This document shows positions 18,462 to 26,921 of a stretch of 64,000 nt of DNA, one piece after another. Source of the DNA: Solirubrobacter deserti. GTDB taxonomy: Bacteria > Actinomycetota > Thermoleophilia > Solirubrobacterales > Solirubrobacteraceae. The number at the start of each line of letters is the position of its first letter. Positions within the stretch are counted from its first letter, which is position 1. Under the pieces are notes generated by a model. That model was given only the letters and a program-made list of their open reading frames with translations. It searched no databases and was not told where the DNA came from. The stretch is taken from assembly GCF_027587175.1 (NCBI RefSeq), contig NZ_JAPCID010000002.1:1-64000 (forward strand), given 5' to 3'. Position numbers and translations under genes: made by a program.

Positions 18462-19058
18462 GTGGAAGCCAGCCGTGCCGCCGCTCGGGCCAGCGCCCGG
18501 GCGAGGATCCTCGACGCCGCCGTGATGCTCATCGCCCGCGAGGGCATCAACGACGTCCGGGTCGCGCGGATCGCGATGCAGGCGGGCGTCTCCGCGAGCC
18601 TGCTGCACTACCACTTCGCCTCGCGCGACAGCCTGCTGGCCGAGGCGCTCGAGCACTCCTACGAGCTCGCCGGCGACCTGCGCACGAACCGGCGCGAGCA
18701 GCCGACCGAAGCGCCCGCCCGCCTCAGGTGGATGATCGACTGGTGCCTGCCGCTCCCCGGCCACCAGCACGACGACTGGATGCTGTGGGTCGAGCTGTGG
18801 CTGCACGCCGGCCGCCGCCCCGAGCTGCGCCCGACCGCCGCGCGCCTGTACGCGCGCATGCACGAGTGGTTCGACGAGGCGATCGCCGAGGGCGAGGCCA
18901 GCCACGAGTTCCGCGTCGAGGACCGCTCGCGCACCGTCGACCATCTGCTCGCGCTGCTCGACGGCTACGGCATCCGCGCGCTGATCGAGGACTTCTCGAT
19001 CGAACGCGCGCACGAGGAGATCTGGGCCGCGATCGCGCCCGAGCTGGGCGTTCACTGA
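18462..19058 (+). CDS. TetR-family transcriptional regulator
   Basis: 198 residues from the GTG at 18462; an in-frame TTG at 18453 is the alternative. The N-terminal HTH is ARILDAAVMLIAREGINDVRVARIAMQAGVSASLLHYHFASRDSL, followed by an all-helical ligand-binding domain with TetR_C-type motifs (WMIDWCLPLPGHQHDDWMLWVELW). It is divergent from the acyl-CoA dehydrogenase with almost no spacer, so an operator would overlap both promoters, suggesting repression by an acyl-CoA or related ligand. Its 3' end overlaps the convergent TetR-thioesterase gene by 7 bases. Confidence 0.92.
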   Translation: MEASRAAARASARARILDAAVMLIAREGINDVRVARIAMQAGVSASLLHYHFASRDSLLAEALEHSYELAGDLRTNRREQPTEAPARLRWMIDWCLPLPGHQHDDWMLWVELWLHAGRRPELRPTAARLYARMHEWFDEAIAEGEASHEFRVEDRSRTVDHLLALLDGYGIRALIEDFSIERAHEEIWAAIAPELGVH

Positions 19059-19996
19059 GCGAGCGCCTCGCGCTCTTCGGCGGTCAGCGCCCGGCCCGGG
19101 ACCTCCAGCGTGGTCGCCGCCTCCACGCCGACGCCGTCCGCGGTCGCGACCGTCTCGCGCGTCCGGAACGACGCGCGCCCCACCGTGTCCAGCGTGCACG
19201 TGACCTCCACGTCGTCGCGCCCCAGTGACCGCAGGTACCGCACCGCGACGTGCGTCACCACCGCCTCCGGCACGCGGCCGCCGAGCCACGCCAGCCGCGC
19301 CTCCTCGAGGAACGTGAACAGCACGGCGGGATCGACGAACCCGTGCGCGTCCAGATCACGCGCCCGGATCGACAGCACCATCCGGTGCACGGACGCGCCG
19401 CGCACCGGCTCGACCACGGGCGGGTCCGGCAGCGTCACCCCCAGCTCGAGCTCCGCCAGCCGCCGTGCCCAGCCGGCGGCGCGCGCCGGCGGGACGTCCT
19501 CACCGTGGACCGTCGCGTGCAGCCCGATCCCGTCCAGCACCGCGACCAGCCGCGCCGCCGTGTCCTGCACGTCCGCGCACGCCCAGCAGCCCTGGCGGAC
19601 GCCGTCGGCCAGCACCTCGGCGAGCACCGCCCGCCAGCCGACGTCGAACCGGCCCAGCGTGTCCCGCACGAGCGACGAGTGCACGGACGAGCCCCACGCG
19701 TCCACCCACAGCCGCCACGACCCGCTGTCCTCCCACTCGGACTGCGCGAGGTACGCCGCCAGCCGGTGCGGCGGGTCTTCGTGGCGGCGCGAGATCGCCT
19801 CCAGCGCCGCGAGGTCCTCCTGCGCCGCGGCCGCGAACGCCTCCGCCACCATCTGGTCGCGCGACCCGAAGTGGTAGTTGACCAGGCCGAGCGACGCGCC
19901 CGCCTCGCGCGTGATCGTCCCCACCGTGGCGGCCGCGAAGCCGTCGCGCCCGATGACGCGGCGCGCCGCGCCCAGCAGCTCGTCGCGCCGCCTCAT
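19052..19996 (-). CDS. fusion: TetR-family regulator plus hotdog acyl-CoA thioesterase
   Basis: 314 residues from the ATG at 19996, which overlaps the potA stop by 4 bases. Residues ~1-60 are a TetR HTH (LLGAARRVIGRDGFAAATVGTITREAGASLGLVNYHFGSR). Residues ~65-190 are the helical TetR ligand domain (WRLWVDAWGSSVHSSLVRD). Residues ~205-314 are a 4HBT-type hotdog domain (RARDLDAHGFVDPAVLFTFLEEAR, VRYLRSLGRDDVEVTCTLDTVGRASF). The frame is continuous, with no stop or spacer between the parts. Such a fusion would let a repressor bind or hydrolyse a thioester ligand. It is the last gene of the Rieske/PYROXD2/Pot unit and may regulate it. Confidence 0.9.
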   Translation of the reverse strand: MRRRDELLGAARRVIGRDGFAAATVGTITREAGASLGLVNYHFGSRDQMVAEAFAAAAQEDLAALEAISRRHEDPPHRLAAYLAQSEWEDSGSWRLWVDAWGSSVHSSLVRDTLGRFDVGWRAVLAEVLADGVRQGCWACADVQDTAARLVAVLDGIGLHATVHGEDVPPARAAGWARRLAELELGVTLPDPPVVEPVRGASVHRMVLSIRARDLDAHGFVDPAVLFTFLEEARLAWLGGRVPEAVVTHVAVRYLRSLGRDDVEVTCTLDTVGRASFRTRETVATADGVGVEAATTLEVPGRALTAEEREALAQ

Positions 19997-21036
19997 GGGT
20001 CCAGCACCCGCAAGCAGTCGGCCGGGAGGTGGACGCACACGGGATCGCCGCTCGCGTGCTCGACTGCGGACCCGTCGTTGGGCACGTCGCAGCGCACCAG
20101 CGCGCCGCTCGCCAGCCGCACGCGCACGTCCTGATGGAAGCCGAGGTAGACGACCGCCTCGACCATCCCCGGCACCCGGTTCTCGCCGGCCGACCCGTGC
20201 GGCTCCAACCGCACCCGCTCGGGCCGGATCATCGCCAGCGCGTCGCCGGTCCGCCCGTTGACGTCCGCGCGCAGCGTGAACTCCCCAACCTGCAGCCCGT
20301 CACCCGTCACCGCCGCCGGGATCAGATTCGAGGAGCCGAGGAAGTTCGCCACGAACGCCGTGCCCGGCGCCTCGTAGAGCACGCGCGGCTCGTCGCACTG
20401 CTCCACGCGCCCGCCCTTCATCACCGCCACGCGGTCGCTCATCGTGAGCGCCTCGTCCTGGTCGTGCGTGACGTAGACGAACGTCATTTCGAGCGTCTCC
20501 TGGATGCGCTTGAGCTCCACCTGCAGGTCGATCCGCAGCCGCGCATCCAACGCGCCGAGCGGCTCGTCCAGCAGCAGCACCGGCGGTTCGAGCACGAGCG
20601 CGCGGGCCAGCGCGACCCGCTGCTGCTGCCCGCCGCTCAGCTGCCCGGGTCGGCGCGCCGCGAGCGAGCCCAGCTGCACGAGCTCCATCGCCTCGCCCAC
20701 GCGCCGGGCGACCTCGGCCTTGCCGACCCGCTTGTAGCGCAGCCCGAAGGCCACGTTCTCGGCCACGGTCATGTGCGGGAACAGCGCATAGGACTGAAAG
20801 ACCGTGTTGACCGGCCGCTTGTGTGGCGGCTTGCCCGCGATGTCGGTGCCGTCGAGCGTGATCGCGCCGCTGTCGAGCGTCTCGAAGCCGGCGATCAGCC
20901 GCAGCGTCGACGTCTTCCCGCAGCCGGATGGCCCGAGCAGCGTGAAGAACTCGCCGTGCGCGATCTCGATCGACACGTCGTCGACCGCGCGCACGTCGCC
21001 GTAGCGCTTGACCAGGTGCTCAAGCGCGAGGCTCAA
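19993..21036 (-). CDS. potA: spermidine/putrescine-type ABC transporter ATPase
   Basis: 347 residues. Walker A LLGPSGCGKTS, Q-loop VFQSYALFPHMTV, signature LSGGQQQRVALARAL, Walker B VLLLDEPLGALD, H-loop VYVTHDQDEAL, then a C-terminal TOBE_2 domain (~270-347; AMIRPERVRLEP). It powers uptake with the two permeases and binding protein encoded just upstream. The start is a TTG at 21036, backed by a strong ribosome site GGGGGAGG five bases ahead; the gene overlaps the end of the preceding permease gene by 17 bases. Confidence 0.95.
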   Translation of the reverse strand: MSLALEHLVKRYGDVRAVDDVSIEIAHGEFFTLLGPSGCGKTSTLRLIAGFETLDSGAITLDGTDIAGKPPHKRPVNTVFQSYALFPHMTVAENVAFGLRYKRVGKAEVARRVGEAMELVQLGSLAARRPGQLSGGQQQRVALARALVLEPPVLLLDEPLGALDARLRIDLQVELKRIQETLEMTFVYVTHDQDEALTMSDRVAVMKGGRVEQCDEPRVLYEAPGTAFVANFLGSSNLIPAAVTGDGLQVGEFTLRADVNGRTGDALAMIRPERVRLEPHGSAGENRVPGMVEAVVYLGFHQDVRVRLASGALVRCDVPNDGSAVEHASGDPVCVHLPADCLRVLDP

Positions 21037-21829
21037 CCGGCCTCCCCCGTCCCAGGACCCACGCGAGCGCGAGCGCGGCCAGCGACAGCACGAGCATGAT
21101 CGTCACCAGCGCGTTCAAGGCGGGCGTGGGCGCCGCGCGAGCGCTGGCGTAGATGCGCATCGGCACGGTGGTGGTGTCCGCGCCGGACGCCATGTACTGC
21201 GCGACCACGAAGTCGTCGATGCTGAGGGCGAACACCGTCAGCAGCGAGGCCGCCAGGGCCGGGCCGAGCAGCGGGAGCAGCACGCGTCGCAGCACGTGCC
21301 AGGGCGGTGCGCCGAGGTCGGCCGCGGCCTCCTCGACGTCGCGGCCGATCATCACCAGCCGCCCGCGCACGATCAGCACCACCCAGCTGAGCGAGAACGT
21401 CACGTGCCCGATGACCTGCGCCGTCGTCCCGAGCCCGATGAACCCGAACGCGCTCGTGAACAGCAGGAACAGCCCGACCGCGAACACGAGCTCCGGCGTC
21501 ACCAGCGGCAGCAGCATGAGGACGTTCGAGACTCCGCTGCCCCGCCCGCGCCAGCGCTGCAACCCGAGCGCGAGCGCCGTCCCGAGCGGCACGGCGATCA
21601 CCATGCTCAGCCCGGCGAGGACGAGCGAGTGCTCGAGCGCGCTCGCGAGCGTCGGATCGTTGCGCACGCTCAGCGTCGGGTCCGTCCAGAACCAGCGCAG
21701 CGAGAAGCCCTGCCCCGTCGTGCGCGAGCGGCCCTCGTTGAACGCGAACCGGATCGCGATCAGCACCGGCAGCAGCGACCAGACCACGTAGATCCACGTG
21801 ACCGCCGGCAGCAGGCGAGAGCGCTTCAC
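21020..21829 (-). CDS. potC: ABC transporter permease (PotC-like)
   Basis: 269 residues from a GTG at 21829 overlapping the potB stop (GTGA). Six membrane segments. The EAA loop is DVEEAAADLGAPPWHVLRRVLLPLLGPAL, with the permease signature followed by FALSIDDFVVAQYMASG, typical of PotC. It is an inner-membrane channel half of a type-I importer for polyamines or related organic cations. Confidence 0.95.
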   Translation of the reverse strand: MKRSRLLPAVTWIYVVWSLLPVLIAIRFAFNEGRSRTTGQGFSLRWFWTDPTLSVRNDPTLASALEHSLVLAGLSMVIAVPLGTALALGLQRWRGRGSGVSNVLMLLPLVTPELVFAVGLFLLFTSAFGFIGLGTTAQVIGHVTFSLSWVVLIVRGRLVMIGRDVEEAAADLGAPPWHVLRRVLLPLLGPALAASLLTVFALSIDDFVVAQYMASGADTTTVPMRIYASARAAPTPALNALVTIMLVLSLAALALAWVLGRGRPVEPRA

Positions 21830-22707
21830 AGCGCGTTCTCCCGCCGCAGCTCGCGCAGGTAATAGAGCATGAACACGAGCAGGAACGCGGACAGCAGCAG
21901 CGTCAGCGCCGCGCCGAGCGCCTTGTCGGGCCCGCCCTGGACGGAGTTGTTGATCGTGTTGCCGAGCATCGCCGTGCGCGGCGACCCGGACATCAGGTCC
22001 GGCGTGTAGTAGTCGCCGAACATCGGCAGCGCGATCAGGACGATCCCGCCGAGCGTGCCGGCCCGTGACAGGGGCAGCACGACGCGCCGGAACGCGCCCG
22101 CCGAGGAGGCGCCGAGGTCCCGCGCGGCCTCGATCAGCCGCTCGTCGATCCGGTCCAGCGACGCGTACAGCGGCAGGATCAGGTAGGGCACGTAGCCGTA
22201 GACGAGCCCCATCACCACCGCGACGTGCTGGCCGCCGAGCCAGTCCTCGCCGTCCAACAAGAGCGCGTCGAGCGAGAGCGCGTTGAGCACGGTCGCCGCG
22301 TAGCCGCCGTCGGCCAGCAGGTTCGTCCAGGCGAACATCCGCATCAGGTAGGAGATCCAGAACGGCGCCGCGAGCAGGATCAGCAGCAGCGCCTTCATCC
22401 GACCGTGCGCGTAGCGCGAGACGTAGTAGGCGACCGGGTAGCCGATCGCGAGCGACAGCGCCACCGCGATCGCGACATACAGCAGCGTCCGCACGAACAC
22501 CGGCCAGGTCCGGCCGCCGGGCGCGATGTCCTCGAGCGCCTGCAGCATGTAGCCGACGTTCCACTCGAGCGGGTTCCAGTGCGGGACCGGGTCGTAGACG
22601 TCCGTGACGTTCCCGAAGCCGACCGCCACCACCGCGTAGAAGGCGACGAGGAAGAACGCGGCGAGCCACGCCATGCCCGGCGCCGCGAACAGGGCCCACC
22701 GTCTCAT
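21826..22707 (-). CDS. potB: ABC transporter permease (PotB-like)
   Basis: 293 residues from an ATG at 22707 that overlaps the potD stop (ATGA). Six membrane segments. EAA loop IEAARDLGASSAGAFRRVVLPLSRAG; LPMFGDYYTPDLMSG is characteristic of PotB. The start was chosen at MRRWALFAAPGMAWLAAFF rather than an upstream in-frame ATG inside potD. Partner of PotC. Confidence 0.95.
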   Translation of the reverse strand: MRRWALFAAPGMAWLAAFFLVAFYAVVAVGFGNVTDVYDPVPHWNPLEWNVGYMLQALEDIAPGGRTWPVFVRTLLYVAIAVALSLAIGYPVAYYVSRYAHGRMKALLLILLAAPFWISYLMRMFAWTNLLADGGYAATVLNALSLDALLLDGEDWLGGQHVAVVMGLVYGYVPYLILPLYASLDRIDERLIEAARDLGASSAGAFRRVVLPLSRAGTLGGIVLIALPMFGDYYTPDLMSGSPRTAMLGNTINNSVQGGPDKALGAALTLLLSAFLLVFMLYYLRELRRENAL

Positions 22708-23981
22708 CCGTTCCGGAAGGCGCCCCAGGCCTGATCCCAGCGCCGCCGGCCTTCGGCGGTCAGCGCCAGGTACGCGTTGCCGTTGGCGTAGTCCTCGCGC
22801 GTGACGACGCAGTTGCGCAGGTTCGCCGGCAGCACCTGCTGCTCGAACAGCGCGGCGGCGTCGATCTTGGTGATCGGCGGCTGGTAGCCGACGTAGCCCG
22901 TGAAGTTGGTCAGGGCGACGTCCGGCCGGAGCAGGAAGTTGAGGAACCGGTGCGCCATCACCGGCTTGCGCGCCTCCACGCCGACGCACATGCAGTCGTT
23001 GAAGACCGGGCCGCCGACCTTCTGGTACCAGTAGCTGAGCACGTCGCCCGACGTCCCCTCGGGCAGGTAGGAGATGACCGCGTTGAGCATGTCGCCCGAC
23101 CAGACGTGGTTCATCGTCATGCGGCCGGCGGGCAGCGTCTCGTAGCCGTTGATCGCCACCTTCACGCGGGTGATGTCGTTGAGCTCGACCAGGTCGTCCG
23201 AAGCCCGCTTGAGCGCGGCCTCGTCCTCGGTGTTGAGGTTGGACACGCCGCGCCGCATCAGCGCCATGCCGAGCGCCTCGCGCGCGTCGTCGAGCACGGC
23301 GACCTTGCCGCGCAGCGCCTGCGACTCCCAGAACGCCTCCCAGCCGAGCGCGTTCGGGTCCAGCGCGCCGATCTGGTCGTTGCGCCAGCCGATCCCGGTC
23401 GTGTAGAGCGTGTACGGGACCGAGTAGCGCGGGCCGACGTCATAGAACGGCGAGTGCAGCTCGGGCCAGGTCTCCTTGACCAGGTTCGGAATCAGGTCGA
23501 AGTTCAGCGGCTGGACGAGGCGCCGGCCGACCAGGCGCGGGAGGTGGTCGGGCGCGGTGAAGACCACGTCGAACTGGAAGCGGCCGGTCGAGAGCTTCGT
23601 GAACGCCTCGTCGAGCGACTGGAACGTCGTGACGCGGACGCTCACGCCCTCCTGCTTGCCGAACGCCTGGATGACCTCGGGATTGAGGTAGTCGGCGTAG
23701 TTGTAGACCTGCAGCTCGCCGCCCTTCTCGGGCGCGCCCGCCTTCACCGGGTCGCCGATCCGCGGCAGCGTGACGGGGTAGTCACGGCGGGCGAGCGGGA
23801 TACCCGCGGCGTCGACCGGCCCGCCCGCCGTCTCGTCCCCCATGATGCCCGGCCCGCCGGTCCCCTCGGCGGTGGCGACGGGGGTCGTCGTGTTCTCGCA
23901 GCCCGTCAGGCTCGCCCCGGCGAGGACCGCACCGGCCGATGCCAGCAACCCCCTCCGGGACAGTCCTGAAGGCTCGTTCAA
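22704..23981 (-). CDS. potD: polyamine-type extracellular solute-binding lipoprotein (PotD-like)
   Basis: 425 residues. Twin-arginine lipoprotein signal LSRRGLLASAGAVLAGASLTGCEN, then a Gly/Thr-rich linker and an SBP_bac_8-type bilobed domain: LQVYNYADYLNPEVIQAFGKQEGVSVRVTTF, YTLYTTGIGWRNDQIG, LPAGRMTMNHVWSGDM. This resembles PotD/PotF, but the fused context with oxygenase and oxidoreductase suggests an amine other than plain putrescine. The start is a TTG at 23981; no in-frame ATG/GTG precedes the RR motif. The gene lies 34 bases after the PYROXD2-like gene. Confidence 0.92.
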   Translation of the reverse strand: MNEPSGLSRRGLLASAGAVLAGASLTGCENTTTPVATAEGTGGPGIMGDETAGGPVDAAGIPLARRDYPVTLPRIGDPVKAGAPEKGGELQVYNYADYLNPEVIQAFGKQEGVSVRVTTFQSLDEAFTKLSTGRFQFDVVFTAPDHLPRLVGRRLVQPLNFDLIPNLVKETWPELHSPFYDVGPRYSVPYTLYTTGIGWRNDQIGALDPNALGWEAFWESQALRGKVAVLDDAREALGMALMRRGVSNLNTEDEAALKRASDDLVELNDITRVKVAINGYETLPAGRMTMNHVWSGDMLNAVISYLPEGTSGDVLSYWYQKVGGPVFNDCMCVGVEARKPVMAHRFLNFLLRPDVALTNFTGYVGYQPPITKIDAAALFEQQVLPANLRNCVVTREDYANGNAYLALTAEGRRRWDQAWGAFRNG

Positions 23982-24015
23982 GACACACCGATCCTCTCGG
24001 TTTGTGCCTAATGTG

Positions 24016-25617
24016 TCAAGCCCGCGTTCGCACCTTGAACCGGCGTTCAGCCCGCCTGCGGTCCTTGAGCACTCGCTGCGCCGCGTTGTGGCCGGCCGCG
24101 GCGATCACGCCCCCGCCCGGATGCGTGCCGGCGCCGCACAGGTAGAGGCCGTGGACGGGCGTCGCGTAGCGGGAGAGCAGCGGCGTCGGCCGCATGAACG
24201 CCATCTGGTCCAGGCCCTGCTCGCCCTGGAATATCGAGCCGCCGACGAGGCCGAAGATGCGCTCCAGGTCCGGCGGGGCGAGCACCTCGTAGTGGATGAC
24301 GGCGTCGCGGACGTTCGGCGCGTAGCCGGCGATGAGGTCCAGGCAGCGCTGCGCGTAGGCCTCGCGCGCGCCGTCCGGCCAGCCGGCCTCGTCGTGCGGG
24401 CCGTACTGGGTGAACATCGTCATCACGGTCGTGCCGTCGTCGGTGAGCGTCGGGTCGATCGCCGTGGGCACCTCGACCTCGATGTACGGCGCTTGCGCGG
24501 GCTTGCCGAGCGTCGCGTCCTGCCAGGCGCGCTCCAGGTAGTCGATGCTCGGGCAGATCGCGAGGCTCGTGTGCAACAGCCGCTCGTCCGGGAGCCGCGG
24601 CGGCTCGGAGAGGATCCAGTTGACCTTCACGGACCCGCCGCGGGAGCGGTAGCGGCGCATGTCCTCGCCGACCTCGTCCGGGAAGTGCTCGGCGCCGACC
24701 AGGTCGAGCACGGTCGTCTTCGGGTGCGCGCCCGACAGCACGACCGGCGCGGAGATCGTTTCGCCGTCCTCGAGCGTCACGCCGGTCACGCGGCCGCCGG
24801 CGACGTCGATCCGGGTGACGGGCGCGCCGGTGCGGACCACGGCGCCGAACGCGCGCGCCGACCCGGCCAGCGCCTCGGAGATCGCGCCCATCCCACCTCT
24901 GACGTGCCCCCAGGCGCCGCCGACGCCATCCAGCTCGCCCAGTTCGTGGTGGAGCAGGTTGTAGGCGGTGCCGGGCGTGCGCGGGCCGGCCCACACGCCT
25001 ACCACGCCGGTGGAGGCGTACGCGCCCTTCAAGGCATCGTTCTCGAACCAGTCGTCGAGCAGGTCGCCGACGGACATCGTCATCACGCGGTAGAGCTCGT
25101 GGAAGCCCCGCTGGGAGAGCCCGGCGGCGCGGCCGGCCTCGCGCAGCAGCTCCATCACGTCACCCGGGCGCTTGGAGCCGACCGCGGGCGGCGGCTTGAG
25201 CATCATCGGGCGCAGGACGTCGGCGACGCGCTCCATCATCGCCTCGAACTCGCCCATCCGGTCCGCGTCGCGTCTGGACACGCGGGCGAGGCTCTCGTAG
25301 GCGGCGCGCTCGTCGTTGTGGAACAGGATCGGCGTGCCGTCGGCGGCGAAGGTCGCGAACGGCGGGTCGAGCGGGATCGGGTGGTAGCCAAAGCGCTTGA
25401 GCTCGAGGTCCTTGACCACCTGCGGCCGCAGCATGGACACGACGTAGCTCGCCCTCGACACGCGCCGGCCCGGGCTGATCTCCTCGGTCACGCACGCGCC
25501 ACCGAGCAGCGCGCGGCGCTCGAGGACGCACACGCGCAGCCCCGCCCGCGCGAGGTACGCGGCCGCGGTCAGCCCGTTGTGGCCGCCGCCGACGACGATC
25601 GCGTCGAAGTCGGTCAT
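24016..25617 (-). CDS. FAD-dependent PYROXD2-like oxidoreductase, second copy
   Basis: 533 residues. FAD Rossmann site FDAIVVGGGHNGLTAAAYLARAGLRVCVLERR at the N-terminus; GGGMGAISEALAGSARAFGA-like central motif (VRGGMGAISEALA); C-terminal FAD motif GLYLCGAGTHPGGGVIAAAGHNAAQRVL. Same family as 13758-15347, which shares the block GxNxFQGE..M. The start ATG overlaps the Rieske gene stop by 4 bases, so it is likely to act on the product or an intermediate of the oxygenase. Confidence 0.92.
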   Translation of the reverse strand: MTDFDAIVVGGGHNGLTAAAYLARAGLRVCVLERRALLGGACVTEEISPGRRVSRASYVVSMLRPQVVKDLELKRFGYHPIPLDPPFATFAADGTPILFHNDERAAYESLARVSRRDADRMGEFEAMMERVADVLRPMMLKPPPAVGSKRPGDVMELLREAGRAAGLSQRGFHELYRVMTMSVGDLLDDWFENDALKGAYASTGVVGVWAGPRTPGTAYNLLHHELGELDGVGGAWGHVRGGMGAISEALAGSARAFGAVVRTGAPVTRIDVAGGRVTGVTLEDGETISAPVVLSGAHPKTTVLDLVGAEHFPDEVGEDMRRYRSRGGSVKVNWILSEPPRLPDERLLHTSLAICPSIDYLERAWQDATLGKPAQAPYIEVEVPTAIDPTLTDDGTTVMTMFTQYGPHDEAGWPDGAREAYAQRCLDLIAGYAPNVRDAVIHYEVLAPPDLERIFGLVGGSIFQGEQGLDQMAFMRPTPLLSRYATPVHGLYLCGAGTHPGGGVIAAAGHNAAQRVLKDRRRAERRFKVRTRA

Positions 25618-26762
25618 CGCAACGCCTCCAGGTAGCGGGACGCGACCATCTGGTCGAAGGCGTGCACGTCTCCCTCCTGCGTCGTGTAGCGGCCGGGTGT
25701 GAAGCGGGCCGAGCGCATACCCTGCTGGGTGAGCTGGCAGACGTGCCAGTCCTCACGGTTGACCTGGTCCCAGAACTCGACGGCGTCGGACGGGTCGAAC
25801 CCGGGCTCGGCCATCGTCTCGGGCTCGAAGAACCACTCGCAGACGACCTCGGTGCGGTCGGGGGCCTTCGGCCACAGCGTGTGCAGCATCACATAGTCCG
25901 GATGCAACGACACGAGCGTGTTCGGGAAGATCAGGAAGTACAGGATCACGCGCTCGTCGACGCCCGCGATCGCGCGGCGCGCGTGGGTCGCGCCGTCGGT
26001 CGACATCGTCTCCACGCCGTCGGCGAGCGTCATCGAGCCGCCGCACCACAGCCCCGCGCCCTCGTAGGTCTCGCCCGTCAGGTAGTGGCTGAGGCGGTTG
26101 AGCTCCGGGTGGACGCCCGGGCAGTGCAGGCACTCGCTGTAGTTCTCGGCGATCGCCTTCCAGTTGGCATGCACGTCGTAGACGATCCGCGCGCCGCGCC
26201 TGAGCTCCGGCAGCCGGTAGGCCGCCATGTGCGGTGCCAGATCTCCGATGTGGTCCTGCGGCGCCGGCGCCTCACCGCTCAGATCGAGCAGAACCAGTCC
26301 CTCGACCACCGCCAGCCGGACCTCGTGCAGGGCGAAGCAGCCAGGATCGAAGTCCGCCAGGCCGTCGGTGAAAGGCGCGCTCTTGAGGCTGCCGTCGAAC
26401 CCGTAGGCCCACGCGTGGTACGGGCACTGGAGGCGGCGCAGCTGCCCCTCGGGCTCGTCCACGAGGCGCGCGCCGCGGTGCCGGCACGTGTTCAGGAACG
26501 CGCGCGGGAGGCCGTCGTCGTCGCCGACCACGATCACGCTCTCCCCGCCGGCCTCGATCCGGACGAACCGGCCCCGATTGGACACTTGTTCGATGTGGCC
26601 TGCGCAGACCCACCCGCGGGCGAAGAGGTTGGCGTGCTCCCACGCCAACACACTAGGGTCCGTGAAGGCCGGACCGGGGAGCTGCGTGGCCCGTTCGAGC
26701 GGCAGCATCGTGCGCTCGATTTCGGCGGCGTAGAGCGGCAGAGACGGGTTCGCGACGGCCAC
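25614..26762 (-). CDS. Rieske non-heme iron oxygenase, alpha subunit
   Basis: 382 residues. Rieske [2Fe-2S] ligands CxH...CxxH are in NTCRHRGARLVDEPEG and LQCPYHAWAY. The catalytic mononuclear iron site is in ENYSECLHCPGVHPELNRLS (two His), and the downstream Asp region is in FDPSDAVEFWDQVNREDW. SRPBCC/RHO-alpha-C fold. The group includes choline, carnitine and betaine oxygenases and aromatic dioxygenases; the linked polyamine-type transporter favours a quaternary or secondary amine substrate (inference). No reductase gene is adjacent. The GTG start at 26762 is chosen because GGAG lies 8 bases upstream; upstream in-frame codons read into the promoter. Confidence 0.93.
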   Translation of the reverse strand: MAVANPSLPLYAAEIERTMLPLERATQLPGPAFTDPSVLAWEHANLFARGWVCAGHIEQVSNRGRFVRIEAGGESVIVVGDDDGLPRAFLNTCRHRGARLVDEPEGQLRRLQCPYHAWAYGFDGSLKSAPFTDGLADFDPGCFALHEVRLAVVEGLVLLDLSGEAPAPQDHIGDLAPHMAAYRLPELRRGARIVYDVHANWKAIAENYSECLHCPGVHPELNRLSHYLTGETYEGAGLWCGGSMTLADGVETMSTDGATHARRAIAGVDERVILYFLIFPNTLVSLHPDYVMLHTLWPKAPDRTEVVCEWFFEPETMAEPGFDPSDAVEFWDQVNREDWHVCQLTQQGMRSARFTPGRYTTQEGDVHAFDQMVASRYLEALR

Positions 26763-26794
26763 GGCGGCGACTCCTCGAGGGTTGACCTGACAAG

Positions 26795-26824
26795 ACCCTA
26801 TCACGAGGATTGTGCGACTGGCAA
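26795..26824 (-). promoter_or_regulatory. candidate promoter of the Rieske-Pot operon
   Basis: On the minus strand, TTGCCA (26824-26819) is followed after 18 bases by TAGGGT (26800-26795), a fair sigma-70-type pair. The expected start is near 26788, leaving a ~26-base leader with the CGAGGAG ribosome site before the GTG. The rest of the 160-base gap to the EAL gene has no other obvious element. Confidence 0.4.
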
Positions 26825-26921
26825 CAAGGTCAGTTTGTCCGATTGGCCACGTGCGCCGCAAGTCTGGACGCCGCTTGGCGTTTGAGCTTTGCGTCCAACG
26901 GCCACCCCACGGAATGCCGAT

